64,000 nt of DNA from Syncephalastrum monosporum B8922 (lineage: Eukaryota > Mucoromycota > Mucoromycetes > Mucorales > Syncephalastraceae): NCBI GenBank assembly GCA_000697355.1, contig JNEN01001227.1, positions 186,001 through 250,000 on the forward strand. Reading direction: 5' to 3'. The first letter of the stretch is position 1; each line of letters starts with the position of its first letter. The notes beneath the pieces are model-generated. The model worked only from the letters and a program-made list of their open reading frames with translations. It made no database searches and was not told where the DNA came from. Position numbers and translations under genes: made by a program. Shown one piece after another: positions 11,218 through 23,306 of the stretch.

Positions 11218-12560
11218 TTATTTGCCCACATTGACGGATTCCAAACATATTGCCTTGTAGATACGCCCGCGGTTGTGCGGCGGAGACGGCGAAGTTCGTT
11301 CCTCGGCTGTTGGCTGCTGCTGCTTACGCTTATTCTTCTTTTTCTCCTTTTCTTCCTTTTCGTCCTCGTCCTCGGACCATTCGATACTGTCGACGCGCTT
11401 GGCGATCGTACCCCAACTAAATCGCACGATGCTCGGATATCCAAAGGAAGGGTCCATATGCTTGTCCAACCAACGCACCGTGTTTGGATCTGTGTTTCCA
11501 AATAAAAACAAACATTGTAAACAAACATATTTTTTTCACCTTTCTGATTTCACTTTTTTGGCGTACACGCCAGTTTCCTCTCATCTCTTTTTCCCGGGTG
11601 CTTCATTAGGATGACTTACCAGATGGGTAACCGGAGCCAAATTCCTTGGGTAGCGTTCCCTCCAATCCAGGCTCGAGCCAGACCCAGTGGCGTAATATTT
11701 GGTCACGGGTCACTTTGGCGCAAATACTCGCGGCACTCACAGAGGGATATAAGGCGTCTGCGTGAGGCTCAATTGTGATGGCGGTTCCCGGAAAATAGCG
11801 CGTCAATTTTTGCTTGTAAGACTGTGAGGGACCGACCGGATCGACGTAGATCTATGAAATGTTTGTCAGCTGTTTTGCATCATTTCCAGTTCTCCTTACA
11901 TCAGTAATGTTGAACTTGTTGTCAAGCACGTGGCTGATCAGTGCGATCGTTGCGTCATGTGCTTGCTCGTTGAGGTTATAAGCAGGTCTATAGGGACGTG
12001 TAAGTGACATGTGCGTGTCCTTGTAATGTCACTTTTTCTTTTGTTACCGGCGAAGCATATGGCGGGAGATATCCTGGGGAGCTAATACGTTCACGACCCA
12101 TCCTACCCAATCGAGGTTACTCTCGATAACCTTGGCAAGCACTTCTCGCTTCTCGTCTGTCAATTTTTTGGAATCTAACGGCGTATCTTAGCAACGCGAC
12201 GCGAACGCGTCCCAGAATTTATCATTTCTTTTTGTGCTGTACCGTCGAAACCCAGTGCTTTGAAATCCTCATGGCGCGATTTTGGGTAGTAACATACCGC
12301 ATACACCATGGGCCCTGTGCATTGCGCAAGGTCAGTTCCTGTGAGTTCGTAATGGGATTACTGAGGTTACCGAGACAGGGACCACGACCGGCTTCATCGA
12401 CGCCGAGACAGCAAGGCTCGTTGTTCTCAAGGATCTGCTGGGGTATAGGACTGGCATAGGTATAAGATCCCGTCAATGGCACTTTGACGGAAGGCAGAAT
12501 GAACGGAGACGGTTCCAATGAAGTTTCTGGAGTGGATTTGGGACCTTTGTGCGGGGCCAT
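11218..12560 (-). CDS. Ribonuclease H2 catalytic subunit A
   Basis: Type 2 RNase H removes RNA from RNA-DNA hybrids and single ribonucleotides from nuclear DNA. Six exons join in frame to 330 residues (minus strand: 12560-12371, 12314-12243, 12186-12048, 11987-11900, 11851-11620, 11489-11218). The N-terminal catalytic motif reads [18 protein letters not shown], with the first metal-binding Asp and Glu. [11 protein letters not shown] follows, then [16 protein letters not shown] with the next Asp. [17 protein letters not shown] and [14 protein letters not shown] complete the family signature. The C terminus has an acidic then lysine-rich low-complexity stretch. GPCLGP differs from the usual GPVLGP by one residue. 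The start Met lies 117 bases from the divergent mitochondrial-protein gene. Confidence 0.93.
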
Positions 12561-12677
12561 GTTGTCACTGTATTATAAAAGAGACACAAGAGAGAAGGCT
12601 GTCCGGTCGTGGCTGAGGCGAATAAGACGAACAAATTTCCCCCCTCACCTTCTTCAGCATAGTGTACACTGTCAAAT
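12561..12677. promoter_or_regulatory. Short bidirectional promoter
   Basis: Only 117 bases separate the divergent start codons of RNase H2A (minus) and the mitochondrial membrane protein (plus). Both promoters and 5' leaders must fit here or overlap the genes. No clear TATA box is visible. Confidence 0.6.
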
Positions 12678-13387
12678 ATGTTGCCGAGAATAGTGGCGCG
12701 ACAGCGATTGCCCCTTAGACCCATCCGTCCGGTACCAGTAGCTCAACCCGTGCCACGGACCGTAATGCCACTTGCTCGGCCGACGATGCGGTGCATGAGC
12801 ACAGCAAAAGCAGGCGCAGGCGAAGAGCGAGGCAATCTCCGGTCGATTGCGTACCATTTCAAACGACAACGCCATTTACCCTACTTTCTCGAATACCTCA
12901 TGTGGGTTGTCTTTGGCTCAGAGGCACTCCACCTAATCTGGCTCAAGATGGAGTACAAGGAATACCAAGAGAAAACAACCCACAAGATTCGTCTGCTTGA
13001 AGAGATCATTGAGCAGATTGAGCATGGCCAAGAGTTCACCGAGAGTTTCAAGGAAGAAATCCGCATGGTCCTTCTAAACGGAAAACGGACGGCAGACGAC
13101 CACGAAGCGGATGAAGTCGACGACGAGTATTTGAGCAAACGTATGTGTCGCCGTATTTTACGGCATATGCTTGCTTCTATATTTTTAAACTCACACTCAC
13201 ACACGCATATTATGCACTCCTGCTGCTTTTTATTTCTCTAGTCATCGCCTCTAGCGAAGCTGCTCAACGAGAACATGAAGAAAGTCAGTGGAGACCCATG
13301 GTGGATGCGCCACCGGCTACGTCTCCGGAAGACCCGGCAGCATCCAAACCGGAAAGCGGGAACCGCAAGAACGCTTTCTTTTTATGA
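12678..13387 (+). CDS. Probable mitochondrial single-pass membrane protein
   Basis: Two exons (12678-13140 and 13242-13387) give 202 residues. The first 45 residues are rich in Arg, Pro, Val and Leu with almost no acidic residues (MLPRIVARQRLPLRP...), typical of a mitochondrial presequence. A hydrophobic segment follows (FLEYLMWVVFGSEALHLIWL, about residues 72-91). Then comes a charged, probably helical stretch (YKEYQEKTTHKIRLLEEI) and a Pro/Ser-rich tail. The layout resembles small uncharacterised fungal inner-membrane proteins (DUF5321-like), but I cannot confirm that by sequence alone. The function is unknown. The intron has a clean GTATGT donor and a pyrimidine-rich acceptor. Confidence 0.75.
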
Positions 13388-16300
13388 GCTCACCCCGTTC
13401 GTGATGAACATTTATAGAATGTACTGTAGCACATTACCAAGTGGCCTGATGTCGCATCCACAAAATGTCAAATATATATATTACTACCCGAACACAGGGC
13501 GTATCCAATGTCGGACGCCATTCATACGTGCAACCATCCCGTTATTATGATGTATTCCCTATTCCTTGCTCAGTCGGGCCAACAAAAAATTAACAGTACT
13601 GGCCTTGTACCTGCATTCTTTTTTGAGTCCGCTGATCCTAACATGTTTACACGTCTTTCCACCTACTCAACTTCATCTGCGCTAAAAAGAGAGAAAATAC
13701 AGATTGCGAAAAAAAAAAAAAAGAGGAACGTGGGCAAAAGCGTATCTAGCAATATAAGGATGGGAGCACAGGCGCGCCACAATCGGTTCTTTCTTCTTTT
13801 CTGTAGAGGTCGTACATGAGGTTCCCCTGCCCAGTAGGAAAAAAAACTTTGTGCTTTTTTGTTGCACTGATGAAATGATGGGGGGATCAAGAAGGGTTTG
13901 TTCGGGTTTTACGCTTTTGTCTACTGGTGAATAAGGCAGAAGGGTATATAAGATATGTCTGTGTAGCCAGCAGATAGATCAAACAGCTAAATGGCCAAAA
14001 CGAGCGCATTAGCCGTTTTGGGTAACGATGTCGTTGTACTCTCTCTGCACCATGGCAACAGTTGCGTTGCAGCATTGGCATACCTTATATATCATCATCA
14101 TAATGAGCCGTGGCTTTTTCTTTTTTCGTATAACATTCCCCCATACGACTATACTTTTCCCCTAATAAAAGAAATTAATCGTGAGTTTACTCAACACGTA
14201 CAAATATCTTAGCGTATCAAACATCATTATTTAGCCTTTGTATCGGTATCATGACGCGTTTCTCACTCGATAGCACTGTCTTCGGTTGAATTGATGTGGT
14301 ACCTAGCGCGACCCAAATTGGGAACCTTCGATCGTCTTGTCGTCTTCACCCAATCTTCTTTTTTTTTTTTGTTTAATGTCTCGACCCTTGTACACAGCAA
14401 GCGAAGCACAGAATGGTTAGCTCAGTTTTTTTTCCTCTCTTTGTTGTTGGGCTCGCCGCTCAATGGTGATTCAAAGAACGAGTGCAACATACCTCCCCTG
14501 GGAACTCATTGACTAGACCATTTTGGGAGAAACAGGTTTTTTTTTTTCATATCCACCACGCACCCTCCACCCAGCTCCATCCATCGCATACATCTTTTTT
14601 TTTTTTTTTTGTTGGCAGACCCGGTCTTTTGGCACCTTGATTTCGCCCCCTTTTTCACAAACAAACAGCCGTATCATCTTCCGAGCTCGTGGAGCACAAA
14701 AGAGAAGCGGCACTGCCGAGCTGACAAATACGGCAAGTTCTGACAGATCCAAAACAATGCCTACCTTAATTAGTGTGTTTTCTTCTCTATGAATGGATGT
14801 GCGTGTATGGTGCAAAATACCCGCAGATAGTATAGAGTATAGTAAGAGATGGAATTTAGTCGTACATGGCACGGGAATTGTGAACCTTACTTCGATGATT
14901 GTAAAGGGAGTTAGCCACAGTAGTCGCCAAATTTCTGTTGCCTTTGTTCGTCTCTGTATTTTTCGTACACATGTATAACCGCAGCAATGTAGGTTGACGG
15001 CGTAAGTTTGTCATTCAGCAAGATAAAGATTATGCAGATATGCAGACAACACTTCTGCACCGCCAATTGTCTAATCTATCCAAGTCGCGTTCCTGCCATC
15101 TCCAATTTATCCTGACCCTCTACACCCATTGCGTGAGGCAATGTTCTTTGTGTATCCCCGGGCACGTTCCGTGTGTTGCATGAAATGTTCAGGAGAGAGC
15201 AATAGTGGCTACGCGCTACGGCTAGTCGGCCCTTAGCGGGGATTCGGCCACCCGTTCAGCCAGTGAAAGCGTAAAGCAAAAATAAGAGACGGCGCTCGAG
15301 AATCCCGACCCATCCCAGCAATGTTTATTACAAGAGCAACTTGAAATTTTGTATGAAGTGTCCTGTATGGCAAAATTTGAACACATACACCCGGGGGGGG
15401 GGTTTATTTTCGATGTTCGAGAATCGAGTTGCAGTCCCTTTATAAATCAACTTTACAGGACAGCGAAACAGGGCCACTCTTCGCGTTACGAAGTCTTCCC
15501 ATCGTCTAAAAAAAAATTATAGTGCTTCCGCTGGCCCTGGTCCCGATCGATTCGTTCGCCCCGCCCAGACCCTGAAGGGCGAGAGACAGCTACACGCGCA
15601 CAGGCAAACACGCACATATCCGCTAAGCTTTTGTTAAGTGAGAGAACAGAGAGCGATATATATGAAGAATGATGTCGGCGATTCCCAAGGTTACGTTGCA
15701 CGGGGATTCACATGACTTGATGATGACAGGGTACCCCATCCCAGCTACAAAGATTTAATATCCGGGAAGGTTCTCGAGTGGTTCCTCTTGTGCGCTGATC
15801 AGCACACGACTTAAAATATCGGCGGCGCGCTAAGCATGCTGACGAAGTGAGACCTATTTCTCCAGATTCGACGGTCTATTTTTGACACATACAGATCGAT
15901 CCATGACGTCGCATGCCCAGGATCTACTGTATCCATGTTGGCTGACGCGTCTTTTCATCCAGTGGAATTCAAAAGTTGGGATACGTCAGCATTGACTCTA
16001 GATGTTCATTGTCCCCCCTGCGCTTCGCACCCACGCGTTTTAATCAGCGCCCATAAGCATCTATATTCTTTATCGCGGTGGGCTGGCAGCAAACATGAAG
16101 CCAAAATTATCCCGTACCCAGTGCCATGGTCTCACCATGGCGTGACCTGAAAAAGCTGTACAGCAAAATCAGGCCTCGTGCTAGCAATTAAACTCTCTGT
16201 GTGTCTATGTGTGCGTGTGTGTGTGTGGTGCGGTGTGGTAACACCCCCTAGGTAGGCCCTCAAAATAGCAAGTAGCCTCATTTTCTCTTCGGCTTATGCT

Positions 16301-19030
16301 AGGGATAGTCTATAACCCTCTCATAATAGTTTGCTCTTCCCAAGAGAAGGTGCTCAAGAGCTAGACCGAACATGGATTCGCATCATGCATGCAAAGGAAT
16401 GAGGTGTCCAAGGGAAAGTTATCTTGTCAAATGAAAGGGGTGGGGAGTCTCTTCTCTGGACGACGGTCAACCAGGTACTGGGATATCAGCTTTCTCTGTG
16501 TAGGCGGAGAAAGGACTAGACTCAGTGCCCTCGAGATAGATAATGACCGAACCCGGACTTACCTTTCCCCAACCTTGCTAACCTGCTATATGTACTGTTC
16601 ATTATCTTTCATGCCCTTACTGAAGGACACTCAAAGACTTGGTTCTGTGTGTTTTGAAAGAAAAGCGACTCAGTGTTTTTGTTTGTATGTATATACGCCC
16701 ATTCCAAGGACGGTGGATCTTCAGGGGAGCGCGTCCGTGAACTACACAGCCCAGGTACCATCGCCTCTCATTTTTCAAATGGTGCGCCGACTTCGGTGAC
16801 CCAAACTGAACAAGCCAAATCTGATGACATCCCGATAAAGAACAAGCGAAAGAAGCACGCAATTATTGATTGGTGGCTGATCATGAGGGAGTGCCCAAGA
16901 AACCGATCATTGTTTGGTACCATGCGGGTAGCAAGGTATCATGGCATCTCGCACACATGGTATGAAAAGGAGAGCTAATATAGCACTAGAGGACGCACCT
17001 GCATCACGATGTTTTTTACTTGATGATTACATTTACGATATAAAAGTATGGATATGGGGCGACCGAGAACGCGGCGAATATCCGCTACTTGTCAAGCATA
17101 CATACGAATGTAAAGCTTACCTGTAACATTATTTCGCACTGGCCACTTTGTAACGTGGGTCATTTGACGCTTGTCAACCTGACATGATCACAAGGCCAGT
17201 ATCTATATAATTTTTGGAGAATGGTAATCCAAACACGACTGTCTCGGAGTGCAAGGGTCCCGATTTTTTTTATTCTGTACCTCGATTGAAGTGGAAAGTG
17301 AGGATACACATTACGCCTCCTCCGGAAGTCAGAATTTTACGAACCTTCCTCCTGCGCGGCGTGCGTGCAGCCACATGAAGCATCATGGCCAAGGCAGCTA
17401 GATGAGGTTCTACTGCACGGGTTGTACATACATATCTCTCCTAGCTTTTGTTAGACTTCGGCATTTCAACCAGAAGAACGATGCGTTATCCGACGAAATG
17501 TGACAGAGCATTCGTACAGCTCTTATGTTTCATTCGAGGAGACCGTCTTTGTCGTGCTGCTGAGGTGCTGCATTTCGTTCGGGGAGGAATGACCGCGTTG
17601 TTCTCCCCTTGACATGACTTCAAACATTCATTCGCCCTTTTTCGTTCGCCGCACCGAGAACAAGATAAACATAAACATGTCTTTTGGCAACAGGGACACA
17701 AACAAACGATTCATGTATAAACATAATCCTATTTTATTGTCTTGCTGAGTTTTTTTGTAGCCGAAGGATCCTCATTTCCTTACGCAGAAGTTCACGATAT
17801 ACTAGACATTTGGGCATTCATAATACACAGATTACCATGAATATGGGCAAGGCTGTAGAGAGAAAAACGATGAGGTGGCTATAACTGCTTAGGTGGGGGA
17901 AATGAACCCGCACCGGTCATTATTTCACAGTCTTCTTTTTCTTTGAGAGCTTTGTTATGAATAAATGAAGGCTGCGTTTTGTTTCATGAATACAGATAGA
18001 GTAAAAATGAGTTGGTAGACGCTTGGATGGTCTGAAACTCTTCACCTTTTTTTTTGCCACCTTTGGGTGGGACAAGTCGCGCCATGTTTTTGTTGCTTGC
18101 TTAGTTGACCCCGAATTTCACTCCTAGCATGATCACAGAAAGAGGTGAATCATGACGTACGCTACAATGGCAGGTACTACTTAAACCTATTCGATTGTGC
18201 ACTCTGTCGACGAAAACACATGGCGTATGGCATAATGTTTGAATTATAACCGGGGAAGGGGGAGCGCGTCAAATAGAAAGGGCGGGAATATCGGAAACGC
18301 CTGCGGATCCATTTTGATCTGGTTACGTATGATACAGTGTACCAAAATTAAAAAAAAAGAAACAAAATGTCGCCAAATAAAAAAACCGAGTGTCGCAAAA
18401 ATACTCTCCAACTTCACATCACAGCAGCCAATAGTTGTAAAATGCAAGGCATTCAGAATGCGACAATTTTTTTTTATCTTGCGACACTTGATTTTTTTTA
18501 TTTGGTCCAATGGACTCCAGAAGCAAAAAGAAAAAAGGATGGAAGGCTTCATGTCATCCCGTCTCGCGTGGTGTGAGACGAGTTGTGCACGTATGTAGTT
18601 GCATGTACTCAGCCAAAAGTTACTTAACTGCACTGTCCAAAAAAGTCATTATGAAAAGGATCTTCGGAGAAGATGCCGCCCCGACCAGAGCAATGCGACG
18701 CGGGGTTTTGAAACGCTTTTCAAGCGCCATAAACAATGGCCGACATGTTGTTTGTCGTCAGGTCATCAACGACCAAAACCAGACAGAATTGGCGGCAAAA
18801 TTCCTGTTTCAACCATGTCATTATTTTATTTTATTTTATTTTGAAACAGCTTAACGAAAGAGGGAGTTCATGCAAACGGCGTATGTTTTGCGGGAAACGG
18901 GGTATAGGGGACAAACGACAGTTATCAATATGAACTCTTGTTTGTGTCGGCATTACATCCACCCCCCTTTTTTTTGACAGACGACGACGATAAAGTATCA
19001 GCGAGGGGTGGCGCTTCTGAAAAAAAAAGA
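13388..19030. other. 5.6-kb gene-poor tract
   Basis: No frame in this tract joins into a recognisable protein. It holds many poly-A/T runs (for example 14360, 14530 and 14597), a TG-rich simple repeat near 16196-16236, a run of ten G near 15392, and the inverted repeat listed separately. A 71-codon minus-strand frame at 17486-17701 is unusually Cys-rich. Unspliced non-coding transcripts or fast-evolving small genes cannot be excluded. Confidence 0.55.
18373..18505. repeat. Imperfect inverted repeat around a 76-nt core
   Basis: The left arm (18373-18401) starts CCAAATAAAAAAA and contains GTGTCGCAA. The right arm (18478-18505) is its near reverse complement, containing TTGCGACAC and TTTTTTTATTTGG. 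Extra TGTCGC/GCGACA copies occur just outside and inside the arms. It could be a foldback element, a MITE remnant or a hairpin-forming transcript end. Confidence 0.7.
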
Positions 19031-19037
19031 TATAAAA
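19031..19037 (+). promoter_or_regulatory. TATA box ahead of a tiny ORF
   Basis: TATAAAAAGG lies 126 bases before an ATG, followed by a CT-rich leader. A similar arrangement is seen before the two lipase genes of this window. Confidence 0.5.
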
Positions 19038-19156
19038 AGGCACGACATAAACCGCCTCTGGGACTACATTCAATCAAGTCTTCTCTTCCTTTTCAACTAC
19101 TTCTCTTATCACTGCAAACGCTTTCTGCAAAATAAGCACTGCCTCCTGTCAATATC

Positions 19157-19234
19157 ATGCCGCCGGATAGACCCTTGAAGCCAGCCCTCCCCCCCGGACC
19201 TTACCCGAATCCAACGGTGCGGCGGCCTAGATAG
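19157..19234 (+). CDS. Possible 25-residue proline-rich small ORF
   Basis: The frame encodes 25 residues, eight of them Pro, with an Arg-rich end (PTVRRPR). It sits behind a good TATA box and a leader resembling a transcribed 5' UTR. There is no homology I recognise. It may be the first exon of a longer gene, an upstream ORF, or chance. Confidence 0.25.
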   Translation: MPPDRPLKPALPPGPYPNPTVRRPR

Positions 19235-19499
19235 CTCAAACTATTTTCTTGATCGATTCGCTTCAAGGTTTCTCCTTTGAATGCATCTACCGCTCCCGCA
19301 TCTAGCTTTTAAAACGCAATTATCATTTCCTCAAATCTCATTGCTCTAATCCTCGCCACACACATATCAAGCTCACATACAACCCAGTATATAGTCGACG
19401 GTCTTCTGACCATTTTCTTTTGTTCTCTTCATTGCCGCATATAAAGCACACTGACGTATTTACGTCATTTGTAAATTCAAAGTAAATATTGGGATGTTT

Positions 19500-21443
19500 T
19501 CACTGGATTTCAAGCAATTTTTCATCGATATCTAACAACGTCTGTTGTGCGATCTCAAGTGTTTCCTTCCATATCTGGCTCACGAAAAGGAGCGCGAAAG
19601 GGTGCAGCTCACAATCTCCCTTGAGTATCTGAGCAGTACAAATTTCACGCATGAATCCTCTGTGGAGAAACAAGTAACAAGTTGTGTGACGTACCTCCAG
19701 GGCCGATATCTTTTCCCGTGCATGTTGTACAACTTGGGTGCACATCGATTGCAGCATAATGAGGACGCGTCGTTCATTGTCCGCACTGATCGTTTCGGCC
19801 TCACCCATGACAACGTCATGCCACTCGAGTACACGGCGCTCAAAGCTTGTGCTTTCAAGCGCTAGTAGCCTTAAGGCACAAAGCAGACGATACGAGATGT
19901 CATGTTTCTTGATCGAGTAGTCACTACAGATAGCTTTAGCCTATGCTGGATTCACATCCAGACGATCCCCCCTTGGTGTATTCTTTTACCCTGCATAACT
20001 ATCGAGCAACAACAGAAACAACAACAAAAGAAGTCAGTTGAGCTGCTTCAGTTTTTAGTCATCCAAGTGTTACCCTGCATTTTCCAGTATAGACCGTTTA
20101 GCAGCCCTGCTGATAGGCGATTCGAGTGCGTCAAAGAAAGACCAAACTTCCTCGTCGAGCGAGACAAAGTTATACGTGTTTTCGGGAATGACGAAACCAT
20201 ATTCGCGCAATATAGCCAGGTTATCATGCGGACCATAATTGATGAACACCTGAAGGGTTGAGTGAGTATTTTCTTATGAGAGAGTCCTGTTGTGTACCTG
20301 ATCCCCCTTGTTGTACGGTGTCAGTGTTCGGATCTCAAAGCACTGCGTGCGCACATTGAAGCCACTCTCGATCTAAATATAAAGGAAAGACGTGCGCCGT
20401 TTTTTAGTACTAGGAGACTCTCTTTTCATGCACACAAGACCTTGGCATCGCAGGTATGATTGAGAAAATCGAGCAGAGGTGCAAGGGCGATGTTGCCACC
20501 GCGAGGGGCTGCATTCATCGTGGTCATATGGATACATCGCGTGTTCACTAGTAATGTGTGAGTTACGTACCCTACACTATCATTAATGTACCTACCACAG
20601 AGCCAGGCCCATTCATACTCTTCATAGTCTAGACTTTCTCCTGTCAGGTTCTTGAGGAAGCGTGCGCATGTTGCATAATCAGCCTTGATCTTTTTCACTT
20701 GTCGTTGTACTTCCTCTGCAGGTATATTCAGTGCTAGACATTATTATGGAAACAACATACCATAAAGTGAGGCAGGTAAATGGCGCATGAGCTTAGGAGG
20801 ATATTTGACAGGCATTGTGCCAAATTGGCGGGGCAGTAGATCAATATAAGGTTTCCACCAGGAACTCGGATCGTGCTTGAGTCGACACAGGTGCAGTGCA
20901 AGCAGCGGGTGGATGTGTAAAGAATGATTGCCGTACTGCTTTGACAGACTTTCGTTGGAAATCAAGAACATTTTTGGTACAGACACGATGACTTCGCCTG
21001 CTTCAATAGGTGCAGTAGCCATCATACCACGACCGGTGTCTATTTGACATAACGATAAACAACAGAGGGTATACAGAGAGCATTAATATAGCATGAATAA
21101 AAATAAACATAGTCATAAAGATAAAGCAGTCAGTGGTATTTGCCTGGAAATGTAGCCAAGACCAGCTTGGACTTTGGAAAGTTGTGTTTACGTAGCCATT
21201 CGAGAAAGATATCGTACTGCGGGTCGTGATAGACTTTAACGAGACAGAGGTGTGTGTGTGAGTGATCTCTGAAGCAAAGCCACTGGTACGATTGTATGGA
21301 ATGGGGCATAGACACAGACCTATACCACGATTAAGATCCGCGTCGGTTGGCATGGCAACTTTCTGTGCACGTCGTCGCGCTGTTCTGCCGCGTCGACCTT
21401 TAAGGCTGCTCGTCACTGCTGCAGTCGTATTATTATCCATCAT
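19500..21443 (-). CDS. SET-domain protein lysine methyltransferase, SETD4-like
   Basis: Nine predicted exons sum to 440 residues (21443-21326, 21233-21144, 21039-20761, 20715-20596, 20547-20441, 20372-20298, 20249-20074, 19923-19695, 19628-19500). The SET start reads FPDTGRGMMATAPIEAGEVI, followed by WWKPYIDLLPRQF and WALCVNTRCIHM. The catalytic core LAPLLDFLNHTCDAKI supplies the NH SAM-binding pair, and VFINYGPHDNLAILREYGF holds the active-site Tyr. This order matches SETD4/RuBisCO-LSMT proteins, which methylate lysines in histones or other proteins using SAM. The C-terminal third is helical and corresponds to the substrate-binding domain. The N terminus is basic (KGRRGRTARRRAQK), perhaps for nuclear import. 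The second intron appears to use a GC donor (CCAG|GCAAAT), because splicing there is needed to form DTGRG. Confidence 0.88.
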
Positions 21444-21664
21444 GACTCACGATTACTGCGGAATTGTGGTTGCACACGCAAAAAAAGGAATTCGGAGAGA
21501 GCGGCTGGTCATAAAAAAAAAGTATCTGGTTGCTTTATGATCATAATTTGCTTTCCTCTACAGACATGATGGCCGAGCGCCGTCTAGCATCTATATATTA
21601 TAGTTTGTTATCTATGGTTTAAGAAGAGAGTGATATCAGATTAAAAAGCAGAATACCCAATGTA

Positions 21665-23056
21665 TTACTTACCTCCTACAAAGCTGACATATGAAGGACC
21701 GATCTCCTCCAACATTTGTGAGGTCAAAAGGGCGCGACCGTACTTTTGGAACCCACGGCGGGAGCTGTCGCGTGTGATGGTACATGCTCCCCAGGCGGCG
21801 AGCATGGCCACGTCTTCCGACTGGATCTCGCCTGAATGTCTAGCGCAACATGAACATCCAACAGACACATGCAGATCCAGAAGACTTACTGCCACACACC
21901 GTCCTCGTAGGCTTTTGCCCATGCGAGGAAGGTGCCAAGGGTGCCAGACAGGATATCCCCTTGGCCGCCCACTCGCCGTAATCCGCCCTGTTGCTCGCAT
22001 TTCAAAACTATCCATCTGTAAGCCCTGTACAAATGCGATATATCGCTAGCGTTGGCGTACCTTCTTTTCCGTTGCTGATCAAGTCTGCGGGACCTTTCTG
22101 GACGATGGTCACGCCACCAAGTGCCTGGCTGAGACGGAGAGCGACCTCGTCTGAATTGCCTTCCTTGGGATTGATCTGCATGCGCTCGCACAGGCGCTGA
22201 AATTCCACCACGTTCGGGGTCAGAACCGCTTTGGCATAACCTTTGACGGTCTCGGGATGGTTTTGGACCAAAAATAGACCGTCCTGGGAGCAGCAATAAA
22301 TGAGTATAGACTCAATGACGGTTTACTCTTCCTTACAGCATCGACAACGATGGCCATGTTGAGTTCCCGGGCCTTGAGCATGATCTCGCGTGCAACGTCC
22401 TGCATGAGCTTGTCGCGGGAGAGACCGGGTCCGACGACCAAGACGTGTAGACGCGTAAAGACGCCTGTGATTTGATCCACAATCTCCTTGACAGAGCCCC
22501 CCTTCCTACCGGAACACGAGGTAAGTCACATGGCTGTCTTGTCTGTTCGATTGTTTGTTCGAGTGCGTGCTTACTGAGAGGTGCGCATATAAGGGTGGAC
22601 GATCAGGTCAGGCGAGTAGGACTAAAGAAGAAGACGCTTAAGGAACGGAGGCATATAATGTATAGAGATAGTCCGGTTACCTTGATGACAGTGCCTGCAC
22701 CTGGCTCGCAAAAGATATGGCAGAGGTCGGCGCCCTGCGTAATTCATGCAACGGTTGAGTTTATCTCCTACGTACAACAGTCTACTCCTACCAGCTTCAT
22801 TGAAGCAACACCGCTAAAGAAAGGTGCACCTGTATAACTTAGGCTTCTGTTAGCATGCGTGACTTACAATACGCTGATAAAACGTACTCTTCAGAGCCAC
22901 CCATAACACCCACGCGGCCTTGAACGATACAAAGTAGAGTGTCAGGCGAGCCAAATGACAACATTCAGACATACCAGCTTGGCCCTTGTGTAAATCACCC
23001 GAGAGAGGAGGAATGAGCTGTCTCACTTTGCCAATGTCAGGTATTTTGGGTGCCAT
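21665..23056 (-). CDS. ATP-dependent (S)-NAD(P)H-hydrate dehydratase
   Basis: This repair enzyme converts damaged NAD(P)H hydrate (NADHX/NADPHX) back to the reduced cofactor (CARKD/NAXD family, YjeF C-terminal fold related to ribokinase). Motifs in order are LIPPLSGDLHKGQAGRVGVM, YTGAPFFSG, KLGADLCHIFC, VLVVGPGLSRD, VVDADGLFLV, AVLTPNVVEFQRL, and the ATP-binding GGQGDILSGTLG with its catalytic Asp. About nine short exons are needed, all with GT-AG introns. A second in-frame ATG upstream (start at 23101) would add about 15 residues (MQRASTLVARRFIVT) with mitochondrial-targeting character, so cytosolic and mitochondrial forms may both be made. The stop is just after the conserved SYVSFVGGK end. 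Confidence 0.92.
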
Positions 23057-23306
23057 TGTTACGATAAAACGACGAGCGACAAGGGTTGACGCGCGTTGCA
23101 TACAACAAATTACTGGAAAGGCCGGGGAAATTCGAGACTGAGGACATTTTCCGGCTTCGCTGTGTGTAATTTTGATGTGATTGTGTATTGAGGTCATGAC
23201 TACGCCATTTACTGTTATGCTATACAATTGCCTATACATCTATCTAGTACATTATTTGCTGATATGCTTTTGCTTCTTCCTCTCGCCCATAGCTTTCGGG
23301 AATTGC

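Noticed and set aside
16389..16799. Long plus-strand open frame in the gene desert
   Set aside because: No domain, no codon bias, and no supporting splice or start context; probably chance.
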